Shown here one piece after another: positions 8,452-18,600 of a stretch of 64,000 nt of DNA. Location of the stretch: positions 49,168 to 113,167 of the forward strand of contig NZ_CP162135.1 of NCBI RefSeq assembly GCF_040833955.1, given 5' to 3'. A program made the translations under genes and the position numbers. Source of the DNA: Leptospira sp. WS60.C2 (GTDB lineage: Bacteria > Spirochaetota > Leptospiria > Leptospirales > Leptospiraceae). Under the pieces are notes generated by a model. The model was not told the origin of the DNA. It did not search any database and saw only the letters and a program-made list of their open reading frames with translations. Position 1 is the stretch's first letter; each line of letters starts with the position of its first letter.

Positions 8452-9105
8452 TCAAGAATTTCCAGACTCTTTTTTATAAAGTTCAGGAAGAAAATCTTCA
8501 AATTGTCCTACTTCTTCGATATTATGTTTTATCCAAGCATATCCTCTTTGAGGAGGGAAAAAAATGGGCTCAAAAATTTTTCGGATAATTTTCCAAGTCC
8601 ATCCCTTCCAGCCCAAAATCAAAGAATTTTCATATCGCGTTCCGTTATCTTGAGATTGAAACTGATACTCCATTCTAGCAAGAGGAAAGATTCCGTGTAA
8701 TTTTGGATTATGGATAAAACCTTCTTCATCCAATTTTTCAATTTTTGTTGTAATATTTACAATGTAACTTTTGTTTCTTCCTAAATATTCAACAATCCTA
8801 AGAGTTGCTCCTACTCCTACAGTTCCATCCGGAAGTCTTTCTTGGTAACTATTGTGGACATGATCTTCAGGATGCCATACTCTATATCGATTATAATACC
8901 CACCCTTATAAAATATATCTCCTTCTATATTTTTAAACCACCAAACGATCATTTTTGGAGAAACATTTTTCACCAAAGAGTGTTTAATCCAATATTGAAT
9001 TCTTCCATCAGGCAAAATTCTGCGTCCATATTCTGCAGAATCAATTGCCTTTCGATTCCACTCAACTGGTAGAGACTCTTTAAGACTAATATCAACTTTT
9101 TTCAT
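8452..9105 (-). CDS. DAPG hydrolase (PhlG)-like protein
   Basis: This encodes 217 residues. The motif VSPKMIVWWFKN at about 50-61 followed by YRVWHPEDH at 72-80 is characteristic of the DAPG-hydrolase-like family. Those enzymes cleave a carbon-carbon bond in diacetylphloroglucinol with a zinc ion held by His and Glu residues. Here His and Glu of WHPEDH and later E/H residues could serve; the substrate in this organism is unknown. GGAG lies just before the ATG (TAGGAGATTTTC). Two TetR-like palindromes sit about 90-165 bp upstream, with the start of a destroyed regulator divergent beyond them, suggesting the gene was once repressed by its own TetR. Confidence 0.65.
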   Translation of the reverse strand: MKKVDISLKESLPVEWNRKAIDSAEYGRRILPDGRIQYWIKHSLVKNVSPKMIVWWFKNIEGDIFYKGGYYNRYRVWHPEDHVHNSYQERLPDGTVGVGATLRIVEYLGRNKSYIVNITTKIEKLDEEGFIHNPKLHGIFPLARMEYQFQSQDNGTRYENSLILGWKGWTWKIIRKIFEPIFFPPQRGYAWIKHNIEEVGQFEDFLPELYKKESGNS

Positions 9106-9192
9106 GAAAATCTCCTATGGCATGAACCATTACTCTTTAAATCAATCATCTGTTTCTATTGCTTTATAGAAACTTTCTGAGATACACTTTAA

Positions 9193-9208
9193 TACAGTAT
9201 TCACTATA
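9193..9208. promoter_or_regulatory. TetR-like operator 1
   Basis: TACAGTA-TT-CACTATA is an imperfect palindrome with 7-base arms and a 2-base centre. It shares its pattern with the perfect palindrome 62 bp away. It lies between the DAPG-hydrolase-like gene and the remains of a divergent regulator, where a TetR repressor would bind both promoters. Confidence 0.5.
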
Positions 9209-9254
9209 TTAAATATAATGAAATAAATCTCTTGATATTTTGTCATCGCAAAAA

Positions 9255-9270
9255 TATAGTATTTACTATA
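9255..9270. promoter_or_regulatory. TetR-like operator 2
   Basis: TATAGTA-TT-TACTATA is a perfect 16-base palindrome. Together with the related site at 9193 it forms a tandem pair with centres 62 bp apart, about six helical turns. The binding protein is inferred; the regulator gene next to it is destroyed. Confidence 0.55.
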
Positions 9271-9394
9271 CTACAGGAGCCTGGATTTTAATAATAAAAG
9301 ACTGATCCTTTTTTTAACTAAATCACTATTCATTAAAAAGTGATGATTATATTATTTTGATTTGTTTACCTTTAAGAAAACCAGGGTATGTTTT

Positions 9395-9442
9395 ATGAAA
9401 ATTACAGAAAAGATTTTACGAAAGGAATTTGAAAAAATATAG
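9395..9442 (+). pseudogene. Start of a TetR-family regulator, truncated
   Basis: The frame reads MKITEKILRKEFEKI and stops after 15 codons. The first residues match the usual opening of TetR regulators (MKITEKILETA...). The frame is divergent from the DAPG-hydrolase-like gene and next to two palindromic sites. What follows at 9443 is unrelated, so the gene was deleted after its first codons. Identification rests on position and a very short match. Confidence 0.35.
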
Positions 9443-9708
9443 TCGCCTTTAAGCTAGTCGGCTTCCTATAACGGGCAGTGAGTCACGAAGATCGGTCTTC
9501 TCTTCTGGATTTGGGTGCTCTGGTAAAACCCTTACCAATTTCTGAAGTGGTCAAAAAGTTGTGTAAGTAGGGCGGCAGGTTGTTGTGTGTGTGCTTGCGG
9601 GCAATACAGACTATGGATGTGTTTTACGGTAGTAAAGATTCAATCTTAAGAGAAAAAAAGAAAAGCTGATTGAAGGAAAATTGAAACGAAAGCAATACTC
9701 GGAAAGTA

Positions 9709-9951
9709 TTAAATTGGATCTTGTGGCATAGCTAATTTTTCCAGATTCCTTAACTCGCGTAAGGCTTCAATATTCATTACATTGCATCTGTCTAAAACAA
9801 GTGAATTCAATCCATCCAGCTTTCCTATTTCATTAGGCACAACCCATCCTTTACCTTCCTTAGATTCCATGAAATCTTCAAATATATTATCTAATTCATC
9901 TTTTGTACTAAAGTTGGAGCTTAAATTCAAATGGCTTAATCGCCTTAACAC
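9709..9951 (-). pseudogene. Leucine-rich-repeat protein fragment
   Basis: This gives 80 residues from a GTG start; the frame opens about 25 codons further upstream without an ATG. It contains leucine-rich repeat units: LSHLNLSSN, IGKLDGLNSLVLDRCNV and LRELRNLEKLAMP. A complete LRR protein needs many more repeats plus capping regions, so this is likely the end of a larger lost gene. It belongs to a block with the cupin and FAD-monooxygenase genes that may be of foreign origin. Confidence 0.5.
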
Positions 9952-10075
9952 ATTTGTTTTGCTCTTGGCGTACGTAACATCCCTGCAGATAAGTTGCTAC
10001 AGGGGAGATATAAATTTAACTACTCAGACAGTAGCCTTATGGAACGGGCTATTTCGCTTGGATGCTCTTCAATCA

Positions 10076-10747
10076 CTAGTTTTTAAGAACATCGTATTCT
10101 TTGTAGTAACTCTTGAATCCAAACAATCTAGCCATTGGAGCAATTAAAAATCCTGCAACCTTCTGTATCACCACTGGCGGACCATCATCAATGTAGGAAT
10201 CAAATCCTTCGGTGGTGAACATGATTATTTGCAATATAGCTTTAGGCGATTTAACAAAGTCAGGGTTATTATCCAAGAGCCCATAAATTTGAACAAGATT
10301 AAAGGCAAATTTTTCCGGAAAGGCAATTTCACCTTTCAAGCGGATGGTTTCATCTGTTTCATTGAATGGTTTATGTGGAGTGCCTCTGGGAACGAATAGC
10401 TTTTCACCTGGTTTTAACCTTTTCAATTCTCCGTTTATCAACACACTAAGTGTCCCATTTTCTACTTCGAAAGTCTCATCAAAGTTTGTATGAATGTGTA
10501 CAGGAGGGCCGGGGGCAAATGGGTTTATCTTGGCCGCACAGTAAACGATTTCTTTCTCGTGCTTAATAACTGTTTGCTCAACCTTTTCAGCGGTACTGCC
10601 AAATTTACTACCAGGCTTAAAGTAAGTTGATAGGTCTGGTTTCTGTTCCGGGAAAATTACTAAATGCAATAGGTAACCTATGTATAGGTAAATCGACAAT
10701 ACCAAAAGCAAATACATAGTTGTTTTTTTAAGAGTTTTTCTTGTCAT
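10076..10747 (-). CDS. Membrane-anchored cupin-domain protein
   Basis: This encodes 223 residues. One membrane segment lies at about residues 10-29 (LYLLVLSIYLYIGYLLHLVIF region). A single cupin barrel follows at about 85-160 with both motifs: PPVHIHTNFDETFEVENG (two His and a Glu as metal ligands) and PGEKLFVPRGTPHKP (third His). The C-terminal 70 residues are helical with a hydrophobic segment. No reaction can be assigned. The start lacks a Shine-Dalgarno sequence and is preceded by AAAATT, unlike most genes in this window but usual in Bacteroidetes, so transfer from that group is possible. Confidence 0.7.
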   Translation of the reverse strand: MTRKTLKKTTMYLLLVLSIYLYIGYLLHLVIFPEQKPDLSTYFKPGSKFGSTAEKVEQTVIKHEKEIVYCAAKINPFAPGPPVHIHTNFDETFEVENGTLSVLINGELKRLKPGEKLFVPRGTPHKPFNETDETIRLKGEIAFPEKFAFNLVQIYGLLDNNPDFVKSPKAILQIIMFTTEGFDSYIDDGPPVVIQKVAGFLIAPMARLFGFKSYYKEYDVLKN

Positions 10748-11779
10748 AATTTTAATTGTTAAATTGGTTTATTTGAAATGATAATACTCTAAATTATCCG
10801 CATCTATATTTTTCGTAGACTGACAGAAGGTAAAAAGAGGAATAGAGGCAAAGACTGCTCGCTTTTAGAAAATCTTAAGATCGCAGTGGCATTTGTCTAT
10901 TTTCGCGATATCACCTTTCAAATAAATTTTTAATATAAAGTCTAGCGTACTTACAAAAATCTGGCTATCCTGATAGGAATTTATTTAAACCAATGTAGAA
11001 AATGATAGGAGTTTTCCAGCGATCCAATCCCCATGGAAGAATATGGAGTATCTACCTAATAAAGTACTCACACATAAGCATAAAATTCATTTTCAAATGT
11101 CAAAGATAACTTGTTTCGGATTTTGGAATGAAAACGCTTTCGATTGAAAAAAACTTCAATATTCTCTAATCAAAAAGACCGAGCCAGTTCCAAATAATGA
11201 TTCAGCAAGTGACTTCATCTGTCTGAATGTAATATCAGTCCTTTATTTGGTTTTTGACTATCGAGTGTATTTTCAAAAGCTCTCATAACTAATCTTGTTT
11301 CCATGTGTGTGTTAACCTGCCCAACCAAAAAATTTCTTGGTGCATAAACCATTGAATTTGCATTAAAATAAAAATCTAAATATATATATATATATGGGAT
11401 TTAAGTTATACATGCAACATATCATTTGCTTGGTGTTCTGATATTAAACTATGCTCTAATAGGTTTTTGCTAATTCCTTCGTTAGGATCAGAATTAGTCA
11501 TCGACTGAGGCTTAAATTTATGCGATGTACTGGCTTTTATACCATTATCTCGAATAATTTTTTTTAAATAGACAGAGCTTGATTCCAACAGCTACTTTTT
11601 CTGACAATTATGAATATTCGGTAATTTTTATGCCGAACTTAAAAACTCATTCTTATTTTTTTAGAAATTGGATTTGCAATGATTTTAATATCATAAATTA
11701 TTAAAGCGAAACATAGGCTGCTAGGTATTTACAGCCTCAAAGGTATTACAAAGTCTATGTTTATAATTTGGGTTTTTAA
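10748..11779. other. 1-kb intergenic region, nothing firm
   Basis: No convincing gene is visible. The region contains a run of nine TA dinucleotides near 11379-11395. A short hairpin-like stretch near 11713-11760 (ACATAG ... CTATGT) lies just past the 3' end of the FAD monooxygenase and could be its terminator. A 60-codon minus-strand frame at 11406-11588 has no recognisable features. Confidence 0.5.
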
Positions 11780-12910
11780 CTAATCGATTTTGTAGTCGAT
11801 GCTAAAAACTTTGTTCATTTGCTTTTCATTGGCTGATTTAGGGATTGCTTTTACCAAAACATTTCTTAACCAAATAGCCAGGCTATTACTAAAATGTGCA
11901 ATTTTTCCAATTTTCCAACTAGTATTCACAATAAAGTGGGCTTTTCCCATTCTTAGTTTTTCATATTTAGCAAATACTTCTTCTGCGCTTTTCCCTTGGC
12001 CAAATAATTTCCCCAGTACATAAGCATCTTCAACAGCCTGGCAAGCACCTTGTCCCATATTGGGTGTTGTAGCATGAGCCGCATCACCTATCAAACAAAC
12101 TTTTCCTTTTTGCCAGTGACTGATTGGTTGCAAGTCAATGATGTCGTTGAAAATAGTTTTATCATTTGGAGTTTCAGCAATAATTTTTACGATTTCCGGA
12201 TGGAACTCTTTAAACAGTGCTGTAATATTTTTCTCGTTTTTGATTAGAATATCATTGATTACGGCAAACCAATAAACTTTTTTATCGGAAATTTTTACAA
12301 AACCAAAACGCTTGCCTTTACCCCAGGCTTCAAATGCCTCGTGATTGTATTTTGAAGTCCAATCTAATTCAGTTACTCCACGCCAACATCTTTGTTTTGT
12401 ATCACGAATATTTCCTATACCAAATACCTCTTTTCTCACAGTTGAATTGATTCCATCCGCACCAATTACAATGTCGGCATTGATACTTGTATTGTCGTCA
12501 AAAGCTAGTTTAAAACCATTAACTTGTTCAATTTTTAAAAGTCGTTTAGAAAATTGAATGTTTAAAATACCAATTTCTTCTGCTAAAATTTTCTGCAAGT
12601 CAGCCCTATGAATTGCAACATTATACACTCCGAATTGTTTCTCGTATTTTGCAAGATTACTTGATGAAATTGTATTGAGTTGTGCATCAGTAATTTTTAT
12701 ATCAGAAATTTTATGACCTGCATTTTCAATTTTTTTACGAATACCGAGTTTGTTAAAAACCTGCATTGCATTGTTTGCCATAACAATTCCTGCACCGACC
12801 GGCTTTATTTCTGCTGCACTTTCGTATACAGTAAACTCTTTTCCGTTTTGTCGTAACGCTAAGGCTGTTGTTAAACCGCCAATCCCACCACCAATTATTG
12901 CTATTTTCAT
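11780..12910 (-). CDS. FAD-dependent monooxygenase (aromatic hydroxylase type)
   Basis: This encodes 376 residues, a full-length class A flavoprotein monooxygenase. GGGIGGLTTALAL at 7-19 is the Rossmann GxGxxG that binds the FAD adenosine. VIGADGINSTVR at about 148-159 is the DG motif for FAD/NADH. CLIGDAAHATTPNMGQGACQ at about 270-289 is the GD motif that binds the flavin ribityl chain. The family uses NAD(P)H and O2 to hydroxylate aromatic or related substrates; homologues include 3-hydroxybenzoate 6-hydroxylase and TetX-like enzymes. The substrate is unknown. There is no Shine-Dalgarno before the ATG, as for the cupin gene, supporting a shared foreign origin. Confidence 0.85.
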   Translation of the reverse strand: MKIAIIGGGIGGLTTALALRQNGKEFTVYESAAEIKPVGAGIVMANNAMQVFNKLGIRKKIENAGHKISDIKITDAQLNTISSSNLAKYEKQFGVYNVAIHRADLQKILAEEIGILNIQFSKRLLKIEQVNGFKLAFDDNTSINADIVIGADGINSTVRKEVFGIGNIRDTKQRCWRGVTELDWTSKYNHEAFEAWGKGKRFGFVKISDKKVYWFAVINDILIKNEKNITALFKEFHPEIVKIIAETPNDKTIFNDIIDLQPISHWQKGKVCLIGDAAHATTPNMGQGACQAVEDAYVLGKLFGQGKSAEEVFAKYEKLRMGKAHFIVNTSWKIGKIAHFSNSLAIWLRNVLVKAIPKSANEKQMNKVFSIDYKID

Positions 12911-13029
12911 TTTACTTGAACCATTTAAAGATTTAGTTATTATTTTGAGCCTACTAAGTCGGAAAGCGAACGTTTAAGGTATTGCCGAAGGCAAGCAAAC
13001 CTCCTGTGAGACACACGCTTACTCAATTA

Positions 13030-13653
13030 TCATTCTTTTGTTTTAAATCTAAAATCACATTTTTTTGCTCCGTTTGCAATGGTTCCTTTTCTCAATAGTT
13101 GAAGTCCTGCCAGTTCTGAAGTAATTTCGTCAATCTCACAAAGTATTGAAGCATATTTGGAATAGTTATGCTTCTTGAACAATTTACAAATTCCGCATTC
13201 AATTATATCAATGCCGTAACCAAATCCCAATGTTTCTTGATTATCAGTTATTATGTTAGCAATAAAACCGTCCGAGTTATTGTTTACACTCACTCGCTTA
13301 TGCAATGCTTGTAATAAGAGTCTTGCAAGCCAAGAGTTTATTACTTTTGGTATAAGCCGTCTAAAATACGCATGAACTCTACTTTTTGGCCGAATGCAAG
13401 CTACAGTTATATCAAGGCACATTTTTCTGATTTTCTCAAAGGTCTCAGCTTTCTCATCAAGTGTCTTTATTAGTGCTAAAAAGTATGAACTAATATCGAG
13501 CCGTCTATCAATAGGATTTTTAGAAATCTTAGAAAATTTCGTATCTGCCGAAATTAGAATATATTGTGTATCAATGCTAGCAATAATACTTTCAAAGTCC
13601 TTGGGATAAAATTGTTTTACAAATTGCCGAAAATTTTTTCTGTAATCGTTCAT
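13030..13653 (-). CDS. L-2-amino-thiazoline-4-carboxylic acid hydrolase-like protein
   Basis: This encodes 207 residues resembling the ATC-hydrolase family. The N-terminal helical region starts YRKNFRQFVKQFYPKDF. Features of the family are the central GFGYGIDIIECGICKLF around 142-158, the acidic CEIDE at about 170, and the C-terminal LLRKGTIANGAKKCDFRF. Characterised members hydrolyse 2-aminothiazoline-4-carboxylate towards cysteine. Many genomic members are annotated only by this domain and their role is unproven. It reads in the same direction as the FAD monooxygenase, with a 119-bp gap, so the two may or may not be cotranscribed. Confidence 0.65.
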   Translation of the reverse strand: MNDYRKNFRQFVKQFYPKDFESIIASIDTQYILISADTKFSKISKNPIDRRLDISSYFLALIKTLDEKAETFEKIRKMCLDITVACIRPKSRVHAYFRRLIPKVINSWLARLLLQALHKRVSVNNNSDGFIANIITDNQETLGFGYGIDIIECGICKLFKKHNYSKYASILCEIDEITSELAGLQLLRKGTIANGAKKCDFRFKTKE

Positions 13654-13747
13654 TGCCAGATTTCATTACACTACGTTTTTATTTTACAACTTAGGAAAGT
13701 CCTTCGATATTTCATAAGATTTAACTTACAAATGCAAGCGGGAATCC

Positions 13748-14023
13748 CTATCCTAGGAACAGATTGCCCATCATGGGAATCGAATGGCTAAATGCTATTA
13801 TATTTTTGCGAAAAATTAACAAATTGAATTTCGCAAGTATGATTACGAATTCACTAAACAATTGCAATGTGGTTTCATAATCAGTATCACGTTCTGGTTG
13901 AAAAAACTGATTTAAAAAAAATATTTCCAATCGCTTAGAGAGAAGTGCGCATTTAAAAGCGACAAATGCCCAGAGAATGAAGAGAAATATTCTTTTTATT
14001 TTTTGTATCAAATCAATATACAA
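13748..14023 (-). CDS. Small membrane-associated hypothetical protein
   Basis: This encodes 91 residues with one hydrophobic helix at about 10-28 (RIFLFILWAFVAFKCALL). Its start overlaps the stop of the PAP2 gene by 11 bases, which suggests translational coupling. No motif is recognised. The overlap and membrane character support a real gene, but length and composition leave doubt. Confidence 0.4.
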   Translation of the reverse strand: MYIDLIQKIKRIFLFILWAFVAFKCALLSKRLEIFFLNQFFQPERDTDYETTLQLFSEFVIILAKFNLLIFRKNIIAFSHSIPMMGNLFLG

Positions 14024-15002
14024 AATATTTCCCAGAGGCTATTCTTTGCATGAGGATTGGAAAAAATAGAATCAATGAAAAAGTGACTAACATATATCTA
14101 AGATAACGAATGATAAGATCATCTTTTAAAATGGAAGCTTTGATGATGATTCCAGGAATTACATAAAACAAAATCAAGATTAACAATAAAACAATTGCTC
14201 GTATAACCACTATTTTCCAAAAATTAGGATCATCGGTAAACTTCAGTGACCAAGTTAAAAATTTATGTTTAGAAAACCTAGGATAATATAAGATTCCAAT
14301 CCAAAATCCCGCTAAGCTTCCGGAAGACATCAGCACTGCTGACAAACTCTGGTAGTGTTCTGCTGATAGAAAAGGCGAATTGAGTACGATGGGTGAAAGA
14401 GTAATTACAATTCCAAGCAAACTCAGAGTTTGATACTTTTCCGACTGAATGAAGTAATGGGAAAGATTGATTTTATCTAATTTTTGTAGAATTAGTATAC
14501 AAATGAACAAGTGAATTGCACCTAAAACAAAACCCAAACTTACGTCCCCCAAAAAATGTACTTTTAGATACATGCGGGAGAAAGGCATAAATAGTATGAT
14601 AAAAACCGAAATGAATCGCATCAAAAGATTCGGAATTCGATAAGCTAACAAACCCCAAACGACAAAACTCGAATACACATGACTGGAAGGCATCCCAAAG
14701 GCTTTTTCATCATACGCTTCTGGATAAGGGAAAGGACGCGGGCTCTCTAAATAAAATTTTGTCAATAAACCAAAAACTCCCGAAGTTAGTAGAGCTATAG
14801 CCAATTCAAAAGCTAGTTTGGGCCGGAGATAGGCGTATATAAAAGAGACCAAGCATAGAAAGAAAACTGATCCACCTATATAGTGAAAGAGAACAGAAAG
14901 TGGATAGAGGACGGAACCAAAGTAATGATCCCAATTGTGGATTAGGTCAAGAGTTTGGTCTGAAAACCAAAAAGAAGTTTGTGCTAAGATAATGACATTC
15001 AT
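14013..15002 (-). CDS. PAP2-superfamily membrane phosphatase
   Basis: This encodes 329 residues, a polytopic membrane protein. It carries the three PAP2 signatures: K-x6-RP at 82-90 (KFYLESPRP), PSSH at 105-108 and SR-x5-H-x3-D at 142-153 (SRMYLKVHFLGD). These residues form the phosphatase site that dephosphorylates lipid phosphates such as phosphatidate or undecaprenyl pyrophosphate. The C-terminal half (about 170-329) adds several further membrane helices with no catalytic motif, which is longer than minimal PAP2 enzymes. GGAGGG precedes the ATG. It is followed by an overlapping small membrane ORF. The substrate is unknown. Confidence 0.85.
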   Translation of the reverse strand: MNVIILAQTSFWFSDQTLDLIHNWDHYFGSVLYPLSVLFHYIGGSVFFLCLVSFIYAYLRPKLAFELAIALLTSGVFGLLTKFYLESPRPFPYPEAYDEKAFGMPSSHVYSSFVVWGLLAYRIPNLLMRFISVFIILFMPFSRMYLKVHFLGDVSLGFVLGAIHLFICILILQKLDKINLSHYFIQSEKYQTLSLLGIVITLSPIVLNSPFLSAEHYQSLSAVLMSSGSLAGFWIGILYYPRFSKHKFLTWSLKFTDDPNFWKIVVIRAIVLLLILILFYVIPGIIIKASILKDDLIIRYLRYMLVTFSLILFFPILMQRIASGKYFVY

Positions 15003-15627
15003 GATTTTCCCTCCAGAATCAAAATCCTACTTAATTTTAAAAAGTTTTATTTTGAACTAAGTAATGTTTCGATGTAACTCGAACAAAACCCAATCAATTT
15101 TTAAAATAGTAGATACATAATCTAAGAAAAAGTCGTTCAATTAATTATTAATCTACACAAAGCGAGATCTAAAGGGCTAAACTTAATTCCGATTGGAACA
15201 CCCATTGGTCATTTATTTAAAATAGATAACCTCATTAAACGAAAGATGAAGTAAATATATTAACAAGATCCAATCTCAACGCCCAACAGACTGCTACTCT
15301 GATGGCAGTTGAGGCTTTTATTAGAACGGAAATCAACCATTAGTTGTTTAAGGATCTATTGCCAGTATTTTGTAAGTACTATCAGACTTCTCTAATTCTA
15401 AATATAAATTTAGCAAACCTTGCTATGAATTTTAATCTATTGATGAACGAATATCGTATAGGAGAGGTTTGTCACTTGATTGAAGGAAATCCAAAGCCAA
15501 TTTTAATTTAGCCTTTAAGGCATTCAAAAAAGTTTACCCTAGTGAATAAGCAAAGCCCATTGGAAAAGGGTAAAGATTATATAATCCCCAAAACTTAATA
15601 TAAAAGATGATGAGGAGTCTTTCTTTT
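15003..15627. other. Intergenic region, nothing recognised
   Basis: There are 625 AT-rich bases between the start of the PAP2 gene and the end of the 1125-residue gene. I see no open frame of note, no clear terminator and no repeat. The left end holds the PAP2 ribosome binding site. Confidence 0.5.
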
Positions 15628-18600
15628 TTAATTCTTTCCTTTAGGTTTTTTCTTAGAAACCGTGTAACCTAAAGTAAATGCCATTTTCCAGATCATCTCT
15701 AAATATTCTCCTGCGTTTGTAATGCTAGATTCTGTTTTGGAATCGGGTAATACAGCCTGTAAATGAAACTCATTGGTTCCAAACCGAACCACATCGGGAG
15801 TCATATGAATCCATGTATGCCAACCATATTCTCTGTGTTCTGGATAAAAGGTGAGTAATATGCCTGGTTCTTCTACCTTTGGCATTGTTGGAATTTGACT
15901 TTCTAATTTACGTCTGGCTGCCATATCCAACATCGAACGTGTCTCTGAATTTGGTTTTGTTTCTTCCCAATATTTTTGGATCAAATCATCGCCTTTTTTC
16001 CCAAACCATCGCAGGAGAAGTGGCAATCGTAGTCCTAAACTTTCGCTATAGATATTTGAATCGTATGATTCCTTATTTGTCATATCTAATCGATTTTTGA
16101 TCACTTGCGAAATAATTTCAAAAGAAGATTCTCCATCTAACAAATAAAGTCGAGCTGCTAGTAAATCCTGCCACGCATACCATTCCGGACTTGGATTCTC
16201 CAATTGTGTTTTGATTGTAATTGAATCCATTTTTAAAACCTGATTCCATTTGATCGACTCAGGCTCCATAACTCTCATGAACTGTAATAGATAAGCTTTC
16301 CAAGAAGGAGCTACGTAAGGTAGATTGAAAATTTCTATAAAATATGGATACACAGCTCGACCCTGAATGAATAGGGCTTTGATGGCTTCCCATCGATCGT
16401 AAGAACCCGAATATTTATATTCATCCAAGGAATATCTAAGAGATTCAACAAGCCATGGGCCTCCATAACGCACTACATCCTCATCTATATATTGGTTTTT
16501 TCGAATCTTTTCGAATACATGTTGGATGCTGTACTTTTCTGGATGGAGGATTGCCTCAGGTAACATTGATTTGTTTTTAGCGAGTAAATTTGCATAATTA
16601 TCGGAATCATCAAATTTAGGTGCCACTGCACCAGCGAGTGTTTCCCAAGCACTCCTAGCCTCAACTTCTATATAACTCCAAGAGTAATCTACCATAGGAT
16701 TTGGATCAGCATAGATATGATACCAAAGATAATCTTTTAGTTTGATAATTTTTTTCTCTTTAATACAACGGATGATTCCATAAACTCGGATCTGATCTCC
16801 TTTGTTTCCGAGAATTCTCTCTGCAAATTTCAAATACTCTTTATTTTCTGGTTCTAAAAATAATAGACCTGCCACATAACATGCCTTTAGGTCGATCGCT
16901 ATTCCAGGACCATTGGATTCATCAACTTCTGTGAAAAATTTGGAGAGTTCTAGTTTTGCTTTTTCTGGCTCCATTTTCGCCCAAGCAATGGCAGCTTCGG
17001 AGATGTTGATGATTAGACGTAATTCCAAATAGGAGCCCAAGCCCTTATCTCTTCCTTTGATTTGAAAACTCTTTTTTAAATAATCCCCGATGATTGGAAT
17101 ATGTTCATTTAAACCTAAATGAGCACATACAGCAAAAGCATTCCCAACACTCATTCCGAAATATTTAAAATGGTCGCGATACGTAAAAAGTTTTTTAATT
17201 AATTCAACGGAGACTTCATCTAAAGTTAAAATTCTTTCTTGCAAAGCTTCGTTTAAATGAGTGTAGGCGGTGAACATGTTGTTTAATGTAGGGCCTTCTT
17301 TTTGAACCTTTTGATTGATTTCTTTTACATTGTCAAGGGTCTCGAAAGTACGCCATGCAGCATCAGCTAATATGGATTTAGATTCTTCATGATCACTATT
17401 GATTAAAGCCTCTACAACGTATTCCATTCTCGGGTCATCTTGTTTGAGTTTATGCACTGCTTCCCTTAGAGAGATCATAGCTTTGTCATCATCCAACATT
17501 CCGATAGTTTTTGTGATGCCACAGAATGCTTTTTTATTGTCTGCATCATACTTCAGCCCTTGTTTAAAGGCAGCATTGATCACAGTAGAAAGTCGTTTTT
17601 CTAATTTTTCTGGATTATAAGGCCAAGTATTAAAAGCACTACGCATTCGTTCTCTAAAATAATCTTCAATGACTGCTTTTAGATTGGAATCTATTTTGGA
17701 CATTTCCTTTAGAATGATATCATGTGCTGCCACATCCTCTGGATAATCATCTATCAATTGAAAAAGGTCTGAATCTGTTTTCATTCTAGATTCTAACTCT
17801 TTTTTAGATATGGTTTTGAGGGTCGATAATCCTAAACTATCGTTGTATAACTGGACGTTTTTTGGTTCAATGTGTTTTGGATCGGCATTATTGAATGTTT
17901 GGGTTCTAATTTTTTCTACTTTTTCAGATGGAATATTAAATAGAGTTTTTGAGGTTCCATTCAAATACCCGAGTATATGTTTGCAAAGTGCTGGGATAAT
18001 TCTCCCTTTCGATTTATTTGCAAGTTTGATGGTCTCTCTACATGCATCGTCATTTTTGAGATAAAAGTGGTGGATGATCCAATAAGCAGCCAAGTTTGGA
18101 TATTTTTTGATTTCTGGTTTTTCCTCTTCCCAAGTAGTATAAGAGGGCGCGTCTGCTAATATTTCGCTAAATGCATAGTCTGGGTCACCATAACTATGCC
18201 CGAGTAACCATGCTGATCTTTCAAACATATCCAATGAATTATGGTAGATAGGTTTGTTCTTATAAATTTTATTAGCTTCCTTTTCGAAGGATCGAATCAA
18301 GCTATCATCAATATTAGATATTAAAATTGGTTCTTTTTCTTTTTTGTCTAAATCTATTTCTTCAAATTCCTCATCTTCTTCGTCATCATAGGTTTCGTAA
18401 GTTTCATTTGTCCAGTTCTCTGCAATAAAATGACTGATCGAAAAATACAGCAAACTTTCTAAAACTCCGATTTCATGGTTGTAATAGTTTACTTCTATGG
18501 ATTCCTTTTCATTTGGTAATAAATTAATCCAACAGGTATCACCACCACCATCAGAAGCAAAAGGATACGAACCATTGAATAAAAACATCAAACCACTATA

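Larger units (their letters stand above)
9106..9708. other. Regulatory and decayed region upstream of DAPG-hydrolase-like gene
   Basis: About 600 bases hold the tandem operator-like palindromes and the broken TetR start listed separately. To their right the sequence carries CCTATAACGGGCAGTGAG at about 9470, which looks like the left arm of an attC-like site, but no matching right arm was found. Nothing else is supported. Confidence 0.5.

Noticed and set aside
11406..11588. 60-codon minus-strand frame
   Set aside because: No ribosome site, motif or conserved composition; the surroundings are non-coding.
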